DNA of 64,000 nucleotides from Pedobacter steynii (GTDB lineage: Bacteria > Bacteroidota > Bacteroidia > Sphingobacteriales > Sphingobacteriaceae), in contig NZ_CP017141.1 of NCBI RefSeq assembly GCF_001721645.1, positions 6,448,001-6,512,000 on the forward strand. Direction: 5' to 3'. Below the pieces are notes generated by a model that was not told where the DNA came from, searched no databases, and worked only from the letters and a program-made list of their open reading frames with translations. A program made the position numbers and the translations under genes. Each line of letters opens with the position of its first letter. Position 1 is the stretch's first letter. Below are positions 15,861 through 27,700 of the stretch, in pieces.

Positions 15861-16409
15861 ATGTCACTCGAAGCTTATATCGGCGATATCAGCATTGTCG
15901 CCTTTGACTTTGCCCCAAAAAACTGGGCCACCTGCAGCGGACAACTCTTATCAATTGCTCAAAACCAAGCCTTATTTTCTATCCTGGGGACTACTTATGG
16001 AGGAAATGGAACAACCAATTTTCAACTACCCAACTTTCAGGGCAAAACACCTGTTCATGTCGGGCAAGGTCTTGGTCAGTATTTTACACTCGGACAAACC
16101 GGTGGGGAATATGCCCATACTTTAACCAATAGCGAAATGCCCGCACACCAACATTTGGTATCTAATGCGGGGGTGGTAAAAGCAAAAACAGGACCTTTGG
16201 CAGATCAGACCTCTCCGGTAAATAATTATTTCGCTACTAATGCGGCAGAAACGAAGCGATTTACTGCAGTCCCGGATACCACAATGGGAACCATTTCATC
16301 ACTGACTACAGCAACCGCCGGATCTTCCAGTCCTCATGAAAACATGCAACCCTACCTGGTACTGAATTTTGTCATCTGTTTATACGGTATGTTTCCTTCA
16401 CGCAATTAA
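15861..16409 (+). CDS. phage tail collar domain protein 1 (MdpB-like)
   Basis: 182 residues from the ATG at 15861; an upstream TTG at 15837 is a poorer start. The N-terminus YIGDISIVAFDFAPKNWATC, then GQLLSIAQNQALFSILGTTYGGNG and NFQLPNFQGKTPVHVGQG, form the phage tail collar domain of microcystin-dependent-type proteins. The middle variable part (about 105-155) differs from the paralogues. The C-terminus has SPHENMQPYLVLNFVICLYGMFPS, where the conserved His and Asn-Met-Gln-Pro element is characteristic. No signal peptide. These proteins resemble short tail-fibre tips, but here there are no other phage genes. Followed after 11 bases by a paralogue. Confidence 0.88.
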   Translation: MSLEAYIGDISIVAFDFAPKNWATCSGQLLSIAQNQALFSILGTTYGGNGTTNFQLPNFQGKTPVHVGQGLGQYFTLGQTGGEYAHTLTNSEMPAHQHLVSNAGVVKAKTGPLADQTSPVNNYFATNAAETKRFTAVPDTTMGTISSLTTATAGSSSPHENMQPYLVLNFVICLYGMFPSRN

Positions 16410-16420
16410 TTTAAATAGTT

Positions 16421-16960
16421 ATGCCAAACGATACCTACGTTGGTGAGATTAACATGTTCGCCGGCAATTTTGCAATTAGAAACACAGCCTTATGCAATGG
16501 TCAGATCTTGGCCATTCAGCAAAACACGGCTCTGTTTTCCCTTCTAGGGACAACCTATGGAGGCAACGGTTCAACCACTTTTATGCTGCCAAACCTGATG
16601 GGGAAATGTCCGATACATCGCAGCGATACCCATCCTTTAGGGGAAACGGCCGGTACTGAATCGGTCACTCTGCTCCAAACAGAAATGCCAACTCACGACC
16701 ATGGTCAGGCCGTACAGGCTGCCATCGGCACAGGAGGAGCTGCAGTTACTGCTACAGCGATAGATTCTTTGCCAGGAACCACTACGGGAACAGCCTTATA
16801 CACCAGTAACCCCACGAATACCTTTATGACTCCGCTGACGACAAACCTCAGTGGCCCGACCAGTATAGCCGGCAGTAGCCATCCTCACAACAACCTGCAA
16901 CCCTATCTGGCTGTAAACTTTTTAATTTCCCTGTATGGAATCTTTCCTGCAAGAAACTAA
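16421..16960 (+). CDS. phage tail collar domain protein 2 (MdpB-like)
   Basis: 179 residues, paralogous to its two neighbours. It shows YVGEINMFAGNFAIRNTALC, then ILAIQQNTALFSLLGTTYGGNG, then TFMLPNLMGKCPIHRSD, and ends in SHPHNNLQPYLAVNFLISLY. The variable middle (about 100-150) is Ala/Thr/Gly-rich and unlike the other two, as expected for the exposed or ligand-specific part of a collar protein. The usual trimeric assembly of such domains suggests that the three products could form homo- or heterotrimers; this is inference. No signal peptide. Confidence 0.88.
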   Translation: MPNDTYVGEINMFAGNFAIRNTALCNGQILAIQQNTALFSLLGTTYGGNGSTTFMLPNLMGKCPIHRSDTHPLGETAGTESVTLLQTEMPTHDHGQAVQAAIGTGGAAVTATAIDSLPGTTTGTALYTSNPTNTFMTPLTTNLSGPTSIAGSSHPHNNLQPYLAVNFLISLYGIFPARN

Positions 16961-16984
16961 TTATTAATTATATAAAGACATATC

Positions 16985-17533
16985 ATGGATCAACCATATT
17001 TAGGAGAAATCACCATTTTTGCAGGAAATTTTCCACCTCTTGGCTGGAGGTTTTGCGACGGACAGTTATTAGCTATTTCTGAAAATGATGCCTTATTTGC
17101 CCTTATTGGAACCACCTATGGTGGAGACGGTGTGACCACCTTTGCCTTACCAGATTTACGGGGCCGCGTTCCCATCCATCAAGGCTCCTATGCTGGAAGA
17201 ACATTTATTCTGGGTCAATCATCTGGAAGCGAATCCGTTACACTACTTACCAATAACCTTCCAATGCATAACCATGGTGTAAACGGAGATATCAGCTTTA
17301 AGACACGGAGTGATTCAGCAGGAAATTTCGCTTCTCCTGATGACCACTATATCGCACAGGCTCCTTTAAAAAAGTTCTTTGGCCGAACGGTAACTACAGA
17401 TAAGATGGCGCCGCTTACCTGTTCAGGTATCATTGGACCGGCAGGTAACTCTATGCCACATGACAATATGCAACCTTATTTAGCACTACACTTTATCATC
17501 GCAGAGTATGGAGTTTTTCCATCACGCAATTAA
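16985..17533 (+). CDS. phage tail collar domain protein 3 (MdpB-like)
   Basis: 182 residues. PYLGEITIFAGNFPPLGWRFCDG is the canonical collar N-terminus and the closest of the three to the family consensus. LLAISENDALFALIGTTYGGDG and TFALPDLRGRVPIHQGSY follow, then ESVTLLTNNLPMHNHGVNG and a C-terminal MPHDNMQPYLALHFIIAEYG. The trio is packed with gaps of 11 and 24 bases, consistent with one mRNA. No export signal is visible, so if these act at the cell surface they need an unidentified route. Confidence 0.9.
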   Translation: MDQPYLGEITIFAGNFPPLGWRFCDGQLLAISENDALFALIGTTYGGDGVTTFALPDLRGRVPIHQGSYAGRTFILGQSSGSESVTLLTNNLPMHNHGVNGDISFKTRSDSAGNFASPDDHYIAQAPLKKFFGRTVTTDKMAPLTCSGIIGPAGNSMPHDNMQPYLALHFIIAEYGVFPSRN

Positions 17534-17569
17534 CGATCAACTCAACTAAAACCATCTCAGAAGCAACTG

Positions 17570-18724
17570 ATGAAAACAGGTATACTATTACCCAGATCCA
17601 GTACTCACCCATTGATCTCCTACAATTTTATGGATGGCATCCATACCTTCCTTAAACATAGGGGACTGAGCAATGAAATAGAATGTATTACCGCTTCTAT
17701 AGGTTACGGGACAGACACGGCCTTAATCCAACAGGAAGCAGAACGTTTAATCCTCGAACACCGGGTAGATTTACTGGTTATCTTTGCAGATTATCCCGTG
17801 GTAGAATGCCTGTTTCCTGTAGTTACTTCTCTCAACAAATTATTAATCATAGTAAACCACGGGGCTAAATATCCCCCTTCATGGGCAGCAAGTCCCAATG
17901 TGATTCACCATAGCCTGAACAATGCATCAAATTGCTGGTTAACCGGAAAATTGGCTGCAAAAGAAAATAAATCGGCCGCATTGGTAAGCTCATTTTACGA
18001 CGGGGGTTATTCCATTACTCATGCAATTGCTGCTTCCTTTATGGACGATTCCGGACAAATTGCTTTTAACTTTGTCGGCCACCAGCAAAAGGAACAATTC
18101 AACACCAAACCACTCATCTCCTTCCTCAAAACAAAACCCGAAGTCGACTCGTTATTGGCAACACTAAGCGGTGAACTTGGTCCGGAGCTTTATCTTCAAC
18201 TTCGTGAACAGGCGGCTGATAAAAATTTAAAACTTTATGCCTGTCCAGTATTATTGGAAGAATCGCTATACGAAGGCAACTTAAATCCTGAAGAAAGCAT
18301 TGCCGTTTCAGGATATACCTCCTGGTTTAAAGCATCAGAAGAGGAAGAAAACCAGGCATATTGCCAGACCTTTAAAAAAGAAACCAACAGAGAACCCGAT
18401 TCTTTTGGCGTTTTAGGCTGGGATACCGGCCTGATGCTTAAAACAATTCTGGAAATCTCAGAGGATAAAGCCCTCGATGCAAAAACGATAGTTCAACATC
18501 CGGATCTACAAAAGCTTCGGGGGGCTAAGGGTGAAATGCGTTTGCATGCGTACACCCAACATTACATTTCTCCGGTACATTATCTGCATAGTGGAGTCGG
18601 TAAAGAGGTATCTAAACATCACGACTTATCCCTGGAAATGGTGGAAGCCTCTTTTAATGAACTGATTAATTTCGAAATACAAGGCCCTTCATCGCAATGG
18701 CTAAATACATATCTCTGCTCATAA
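17570..18724 (+). CDS. type 1 periplasmic-binding-fold protein without signal peptide
   Basis: 384 residues. The protein begins directly with the first beta strand (MKTGILLPRSSTHPLISYNFMDG), as in the mature form of Leu/Ile/Val- or amide-binding proteins. A helix with ALIQQEAERLILEHRVDLLVIFADYP and a second domain with SAALVSSFYDGGYSITHAIAASF support a PBP1 fold. There is no signal peptide and no ABC transporter gene nearby, so a classical transport role is unlikely. It lies 36 bases after the collar trio and 43 bases before the giant cargo gene, which ties it to that operon. A ligand-sensing or chaperone-like role is possible but unproven. Confidence 0.65.
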   Translation: MKTGILLPRSSTHPLISYNFMDGIHTFLKHRGLSNEIECITASIGYGTDTALIQQEAERLILEHRVDLLVIFADYPVVECLFPVVTSLNKLLIIVNHGAKYPPSWAASPNVIHHSLNNASNCWLTGKLAAKENKSAALVSSFYDGGYSITHAIAASFMDDSGQIAFNFVGHQQKEQFNTKPLISFLKTKPEVDSLLATLSGELGPELYLQLREQAADKNLKLYACPVLLEESLYEGNLNPEESIAVSGYTSWFKASEEEENQAYCQTFKKETNREPDSFGVLGWDTGLMLKTILEISEDKALDAKTIVQHPDLQKLRGAKGEMRLHAYTQHYISPVHYLHSGVGKEVSKHHDLSLEMVEASFNELINFEIQGPSSQWLNTYLCS

Positions 18725-18767
18725 AAAAAAATTATAGGGTATAATTTTACTATTAAAAACGCTCTCA

Positions 18768-21700
18768 ATGAAAACACTAACAAGCGCATTGCTATTAAGG
18801 GTATTACTACCCTTATGTATGATATTTTGCATTGGTTTTTCGGCCTCTGCACAATGTACATTAGGTCCCGGCGACTTAGTCATCACCGGATACGATCAGC
18901 TTGATGATGGCACTAGCGGATCTACCTTCAACGATTCCTTTTCCTTCCTGCTGTTAAAAGACATCCCTGCCGGACAGGTGATTTTTTTTACAGATTTAGG
19001 CTGGACAGGGAGCAGCTTTCAGACGGCCAGCAATGCTCCGGCAGATGCGGTACTGAGATGGACAGCAGATGTTGCCTATGCGGCGGGAACAGAGATCATT
19101 GTTTACTGTAAATTTTCACCCTCATCAAAAGATATCAACGGAATAGCCAGAGGAACCATTACAGTAGAACAGCCTTCTTTCAATACCAGCTCCGGTGCCG
19201 TAAGTCCGGCAGAACAAATGAGTCTGGCCGAATTTTCAGGTGATCAGATATTTGCCTTTACCAATTCCATTGCCGCTCCTACCTTTTTGGCGGGAATCAG
19301 TATCAACAGACCGGCAGCCTCTCAATGGGATGCAGTTCTTTTATCCACCACTTTTGCTTCAGATAAATCTACACTCCCTGCCTCTCTGGCTTCAGGAGCT
19401 CAAAATATGGGGGTTTCTTTTGTGGATCCAGGTGACCCATTTGTGAATGCCGCTCCGGTTGCGAGATATAAAAGAGATGTTGCAGGTAATGCAACAGGAC
19501 TCGCTTCTGCCCTGCTTACCAAGATCAACAATGTGGCAAACTGGGAAATCAGAAGTGATGGGAACAATTACGTTCCATTATTTTCGGCCACTCAGATTAA
19601 TGTTACCGGTATCAGCATCACTGCACAACCGATAAACCGGACTAACTTATGTCCTGGCTCATCAACATCTTTCACCGTTGCCGCCAGCCCTGTATGTACG
19701 TATCAATGGGAAGTCAGCAATGATGGGGTCAACTTTACAGCAGTTGTAGCTGGAGGAGTTTACAGCAATGTGACTACGGCGACACTCAGCATCAGTAATG
19801 TGTCGACACTGAATAATAAAAAATACAGGGTCAAGCTGACTGGGGCGCATGGCACCACTTCAAATATTGTCAATTTAACCCTACTCAATCCTACAGTAGT
19901 ACTCAACCCAGGGCCACTTGCAGCAGCAGTTCCCAATGTAGCCTATAGTCAGTCTGCAAATGTAACTTCCGGTGGAAGCGGAACATTTACCTATACTCTT
20001 GACAGTGGCACTTTACCGACAGGATTATCACTTAACGGCAGCACAGGGGCGATTACAGGAACGCCAACTGTTGGTGGATCTTACTCATTCGTGATTAAAG
20101 CAACAGACAACTGCAGCAGCCCGAATAGCGGAACCCAAAGTTATACGATTATTGTTGGCACACTGAATCAGGTGATTACACTAACGGATTATAGTAAAAC
20201 CTATGGGGATGCAACCTTTACTTTACCTGCTACAACTGATGCCGGCTTAACCATCAGCTATACCTCTGCAACACCAGCAGTAGCAACAGTAACCGGCAAT
20301 ACCGTAACCATTGTGGGTGCGGGAACTACAAATATTACGGCAACGCAGGGAGGAAATGCCAGCTATAATCCTGCAACACCAGTGACCAAAGAAATTGCAG
20401 TGGCTAAGAAAGCCATTACGATTACTGCCGATATGAAAACAAAGGAATATGGGCAAGCGGATCCGGCACTGACCCAGTCTATTACAACCGGTGGCCCATT
20501 GGTGGGTACGGATGTTTTATCCGGAGACCTTGGAAGGGCTCCTGGGGAAAATGCAGGTAATTATGCCATCAATATTGGAACACTCACTGCAGGCAATAAT
20601 TATCTTACAACCTTCGTCGGCGCCAACTTCAGCATCACGGCAAAACCATTGACCCTGGCGCTCAATGCAAGTCCATTGATCACTAAAGCCTATGACAACA
20701 ATGCTTCCGCTACGCTTGCAGCAGCAAATTATACCCTGACCGGCCTGATCAATAGTGATGCGGTTACGGTTACGGGAACGGCAACTTACAACGATGAAGA
20801 TGTTGCCGCAGGAAAGACAATTACTGCAAATACCTTTGTTCTGGCGGGCCTGTTAAAGGATAACTATAACCTGACCACCACTACAGCAACGACTACCGGC
20901 GATATTACCGCATTACCAATCACCTTAACATTAAATGCCAGCCCACTGATTACAAAGGTCTACGATGACCAGACCACCGCAAATCTGGTTGCCGGAAACT
21001 ATACCTTAAATGGTGTTCTGGGCCTGGATGTAGTGACGGTTTCAGGAACAGCTGATTATGATACCAAAGCAATAGGCACAGGGAAAACCATAACGGCAAA
21101 TACCTTTGTGCTTGCTGGTCCGGATAAAGACAATTACAGTTTAACCACCACAACGGCAACAACTTCCGGTGACATCAGTACCAAACCAATTACCTTAACC
21201 TTAAACGCCACACCGCTCATCACCAAGGTGTACGACGACAACAATACCGCAACGCTGGCAGCAGGTAATTATAGCTTAAGCGGGGTATTGGGTACAAATG
21301 TGGTAACCGTATCCGGAGCGGCAACCTATGATACCAAAACCACAGGAACCGGTAAAACTGTTACGGCCACTACTTTTGTACTCGCCGGTGCGGATAAAGA
21401 CAACTATAACCTGACCACCACTACGGCAACGACTACCGGTGAGATTACCGCCTTACCGCTTACTTTAGTATTGAATGCAACACCCTTAATTACTAAAATT
21501 TACGACAATAACAATACTGCAACTCTGCTTCCTGCCAATTACACATTGACCGGAGTATTGGGTACAGATGTGGTAACCGTTAGCGGCTCCGCAACCTACG
21601 ACAATGCAGATGTAGCAACAGGAAAAACCGTTACTGCAAATACTTTTGTGCTCGCAGGTACGGATAAAGACAATTACTCTTTAAGCACAACCACGGCCAC

Positions 21701-24700
21701 TACAACAGGTGATATCAGTACAAAAGCAGTTACCCTTGCTTTAAATGCTGCTCCTTTAATTACCAAGGTGTACGACAATAACACAGCAGCAACACTAGTT
21801 GCAGCCAACTATACTTTAACAGGTGTCCTGGGTACTGATGTGGTTACGGTAAGTGGTAATGCAAATTATGACACTAAAGCCACTGGAACAGGGAAAACCA
21901 TTACGGCAAATACCTTTGTGCTTGCTGGTGCGCAACAAGGAAACTATAATCTGACCACCACCACTGCAACAACAACTGGTGAGATTACCGCATTGCCACT
22001 TACTTTAGCGCTAAATGCAACACCTCTAATCACTAAGGCGTACGATAACAACAATACTGCAACACTACTTCCTGCCAATTACGACTTAAGCGGAGTATTG
22101 GGTACAGACGCAGTAACGGTTAGCGGTACAGCGACTTATGACACTAAAGATGCGGGGACTGGTAAAACAGTTACGGCCAATACATTTGTACTTGCCGGTG
22201 CAGATAAAGACAATTACAGCTTAAGCACCCTCACTGCCACTACTACCGGTGAGGTGACTGCCTCCCCTATTACGCTGGCATTGAATGCCCTGCCATTAAT
22301 CACCAAAACCTATGATGGGGATGCTATTGCAACATTGGTTCCTGCCAATTATACTTTGACCGGAATATTGGGCGTCGATGCCGTTACGGTTAGCGGTACC
22401 GCTAGTTACGACTCTCCTGACGCAGCAACAGGTAAAACCATTACCGCAAACACTTTTGTGCTTGCCGGTGCAGATAAAGACAATTACTCATTGAGTACCA
22501 CTACCGCAACAACCACAGGTAATATCGTTCAGAAGTCACTCACCCTGGCATTGAATGCCACACCTTTGATTACGAAAGTATACGACGATAACAATACTGC
22601 AACATTGGTACCTGCCAACTATGACTTAACCGGGGTATTGGGTACGGATGTGGTAACCGTTAGTGGTACCGCAACCTACGACACTAAAGCTACCGGAACA
22701 GGTAAAACTGTTACCGCCAACACTTTTGTGCTTGCTGGTGCGCAACAAGGAAACTATAACCTGACCACCACTACAGCAACAACTACAGGTGAGATTACCG
22801 CATTGCCACTTACTTTAGCATTGAATGCAACACCTTTAATCACTAAGGAGTACGACAATAACAATACTGCAACTCTGCTTCCTGCCAATTACACATTGAC
22901 CGGAGTATTGGGTACAGATGTGGTAACCGTTAGCGGCTCCGCAACCTACGACAATGCAGATGTAGCAACAGGAAAAACCATTACAGCGAACACTTTTGTA
23001 CTTGCTGGTGCGGATAAAGACAATTACTCTTTAAGTACAACAACAGCCAGCACTACTGGTGATATCAGCACAAAAGCAATTACCCTTGCTTTAAATGCTG
23101 CACCACTGATCAGTAAAGCTTACGATGGCAACACTACGGCAAATCCAGCTTCGGCAAACTATACGCTAACCGGAATCCTGGGAGCAGATGTGGTTACTGT
23201 TAGCGGTACAGCGAATTATGATACCAAAGCTACGGGAACAGGAAAAACCATTACCGCCAATAATTTTGTACTTGCAGGTGCACAACAAGGCAACTATAAC
23301 CTGACCACCACCACTGCAACAACAACTGGTGAGATTACCGCATTGCCACTTACTTTGGCGCTAAATGCAACACCTCTAATCACTAAGGCGTACGATAACA
23401 ACAATACTGCAACACTACTTCCTGCCAATTACGACTTAAGCGGAGTATTGGGTACAGACGCAGTAACGGTTAGCGGTACAGCGACTTATGATACTAAAGA
23501 TGCGGGGACTGGTAAAACAGTTACGGCCAATACATTTGTACTTGCCGGTGCAGATAAAGACAATTACAGCTTAAGCACCCTCACTGCCACTACTACCGGT
23601 GAGGTAACTGCTTCCCCTATTACGCTGGCACTGAATGCCCTGCCATTGATCAGCAAAACCTATGATGGGGATGCTATTGCAACACTGGTTCCTGCCAATT
23701 ATACTTTGACCGGAGTATTGGGCGTCGATGCCGTTACGGTTAGCGGTACCGCTAGTTACGACTCTCCTGACGCAGCAACAGGTAAAACCATTACCGCAAA
23801 CACGTTTGTACTTGCCGGTCCGGATAAAGACAATTACTCATTGAGTACTACTACCGCAACAACCACGGGTAATATCGTTCAGAAGTCACTTACCCTGGCG
23901 TTGAATGCGACTCCACTAATCAGCAAAGTATATGACGACAATACTTTAGCAACATTGGTTCCTGCTAATTATACCCTAAACGGAGTATTAGGCACTGATG
24001 CGCTTACCGTAACTGGTACGGCAAATTACGATACCAAAGCCACCGGAACAGGAAAAACCATTACCGCCAATACTTTTGTACTCGCTGGGGCGCAACAAGG
24101 AAACTATAACCTGACCACTACTACTGCAACAACAACCGGCGACATTACCGCATTGCCGCTTACTTTGGCACTCAATGCAAGTCCTTTGATCACTAAGGTC
24201 TACGACAATAACAATACGGCAACCCTGGCTCCTGCCAATTACACGTTGACCGGAATATTAGGTACAGATGCAGTAACCGTTAGTGGTACGGCAACTTATG
24301 ATAGCCCTGATGCCGGAACAGGAAAAACCGTTACGGCAAATACCTTTGTACTTGCTGGTGCGGATAAAGACAATTACTCTTTAAGTACAACAACAGCCAG
24401 CACTACTGGTGATATCAGCACAAAAGCAATTACCCTTGCTTTAAATGCTGCACCACTGATCAGTAAAGCTTACGATGGCAACACTACGGCAAATCCAGCT
24501 TCGGCAAACTATACGCTAACCGGAATCCTGGGAGCAGATGTGGTTACTGTTAGTGGTACAGCAAATTATGATACCAAAGCTACGGGAACAGGAAAAACCA
24601 TTACAGCCGGTAACTTTGTACTTGCAGGTGCACAACAAGGCAACTATAACCTGACAACCACTACAGCAACAACAACCGGAGACATTACCGCAATGCCACT

Positions 24701-27700
24701 TACGCTGGCCTTGAATGCGACTCCTCTGATCACTAAAGTGTACGACAATAACAATACTGCAACATTGGCTCCTGCCAATTACGCTTTGACCGGAATATTA
24801 GGTACAGACGCAGTAACCGTTAGCGGTACGGCAACCTATGATACAAAAGATGCAGGTACAGGGAAAACCATTACCGCCAACGCTTTTGTGCTTGCAGGTG
24901 CAGATAAAGACAATTACAGTTTAGCAACCACCACTGCCACTACTACCGGTGAGGTAACGGCCTCCCCTGTTACCCTAACACTGAACGCCCTCCCAGTGAT
25001 CAGCAAAACCTATGATGGCAATATCAGCGCGATTCTTACTCCTGCCCATTATAACCTAAACGGAATATTGGGTACAGACGTAGTAGTCGTGAGCAGCGAT
25101 GCGACCTATGACAATCCCGATGCAGGAACAGGTAAAACGGTTACAGCCAACAACTTTGTGCTGCTTGGTGCTCAGAAAGATAATTACAGCTTAACCACTC
25201 CTACTGCAACTACTACCGGTAATATCGTTCAGAAATCACTTACCCTGGCTTTGAATGCGACTCCGCTAATCAGCAAAGTATATGACGACAATACTTTAGC
25301 AACATTGGTTCCTGCCAATTATAACTTGACAGGAATTCTGGGTACGGATGCGGTCACGGTAACTGGTACGGCAAATTACGATACCAAAGCCACCGGAACA
25401 GGAAAAACCATTACCGCCAATACTTTTGTACTCGCTGGGGCGCAACAAGGAAACTATAACCTGACCACTACTACTGCAACAACAACCGGCGACATTACCG
25501 CATTGCCGCTTACTTTGGCACTCAATGCAAGTCCTTTGATCACTAAGGTCTACGACAATAACAATACGGCAACCCTGGCTCCTGCCAATTACACGTTGAC
25601 CGGAATATTAGGTACAGATGCAGTAACCGTTAGTGGTACGGCAACTTATGATAGCCCTGATGCCGGAACAGGAAAAACCGTTACGGCAAATACCTTTGTA
25701 CTTGCTGGTGCGGATAAAGACAATTACTCTTTAAGTACAACAACAGCCAGCACTACTGGTGATATCAGCACAAAAGCAATTACCCTTGCTTTAAATGCTG
25801 CACCACTGATCAGTAAAGCTTACGATGGCAACACTACGGCAAATCCAGCTTCGGCAAACTATACGCTAACCGGAATCCTGGGAGCAGATGTGGTTACTGT
25901 TAGCGGTACAGCAAATTATGATACCAAAGCTACGGGAACAGGAAAAACCATTACAGCCGGTAACTTTGTACTTGCAGGTGCACAACAAGGCAACTATAAC
26001 CTGACAACCACTACAGCAACAACAACCGGAGACATTACCGCAATGCCACTTACGCTGGCCTTGAATGCGACTCCTCTGATCACTAAGGTGTACGACAATA
26101 ACAATACTGCAACCCTGGCTCCGGCCAATTACGCTTTGACCGGAATATTAGGTACAGATGCAGTAACCGTTAGCGGTACGGCAACTTATGATACTAAAGA
26201 TGCAGGTACAGGGAAAACCATTACCGCCAACGCTTTTGTGCTTGCGGGTGCAGATAAAGACAATTACAGTTTAGCAACCACAACAGCCAGCACCACAGGT
26301 GACATCAGTTCTAAAGCAGTTACACTTGCCCTGAATGCCCTCCCATTGATCAGCAAAACCTATGATGGTAATATCAGTGCCACACTTACTCCTGCCCATT
26401 ATACCCTAAACGGAATACTGGGTACAGACATAGTCGTCGTGAGTGGCGATGCGACCTATGACAATCCCGATGCAGGAACAGGTAAAACGGTTACAGCCAA
26501 CAACTTTGTGCTGCTTGGTGCTCAGAAAGATAATTACAGCTTAACCACTCCTACTGCAACTACTACCGGCAATATCGTTCAGAAATCACTTACCCTGGCT
26601 TTGAATGCGACTCCGCTAATCAGCAAAGTATATGACGACAATACTTTAGCCACATTGGTTCCTGCCAATTACAACTTAACAGGAATCCTGGGAGCAGATG
26701 TAGTTACCGTTAGCGGTACGGCAAATTACGATACCAAAGCCACCGGAACAGGAAAAACCGTTACCGCCAATACTTTTGTACTCGCTGGGGCGCAACAAGG
26801 AAACTATAACCTGACCACTACTACTGCAACAACAACCGGCGACATTACTGCATTGCCGCTTACTTTGGCATTGAATGCAAGTCCTTTGATCACTAAGGTA
26901 TACGACGATAACAATACGGCAACCCTGGCTCCGGCCAATTACACTTTGACCGGAATATTAGGTACAGATGCAGTAACCGTTAGTGGTACGGCAACTTATG
27001 ATACTAAAGATGCAGGTACAGGAAAAACCGTTACCGCCAACACTTTTGTACTTGCAGGTGCAGACAAAGACAATTACAGCTTAAGCACCACTACTGCAAG
27101 CAGCACAGGTGATATCAGCACAAAAGCAATCACCCTTGCTTTAAATGCTGCGCCACTGATCAGCAAAGTTTATGATGACAATACTTTAGCAACATTGGTT
27201 CCTGCCAATTATACCTTAACAGGAATTCTAGGTTCTGATGCGGTTAGTGTAAGTGGTACGGCAAATTATGACACCAAAGCCACCGGAACAGGAAAAACCA
27301 TTACCGCCAATACCTTTGTACTTGCGGGTGCACAACAAGGCAACTATAACCTGACTACCACTACAGCAACAACAACCGGAGACATTACCGCAATGCCACT
27401 TACGCTGGCCTTGAATGCGACTCCTCTGATCACTAAGGTGTACGACAATAACAATACTGCAACATTGGCTCCTGCCAATTACGCTTTGACCGGAGTATTA
27501 GGTACAGATGCAGTAACCGTTAGTGGTACGGCAACTTATGATACTAAAGATGCAGGTGCAGGGAAAACCATTACCGCCAACGCTTTTGTGCTTGCAGGTG
27601 CAGACAAAGACAATTACAGCTTAAGCACCACAACAGCAAGCACCACAGGTGACATCAGCTCTAAAGCAGTTACATTGGCCCTGAACGCTTCACCGCTGAT

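Noticed and set aside
15861-17533. prophage
   Set aside because: Only collar-domain genes are present; no capsid, terminase, portal, lysis or integrase genes in the surrounding 20 kb.
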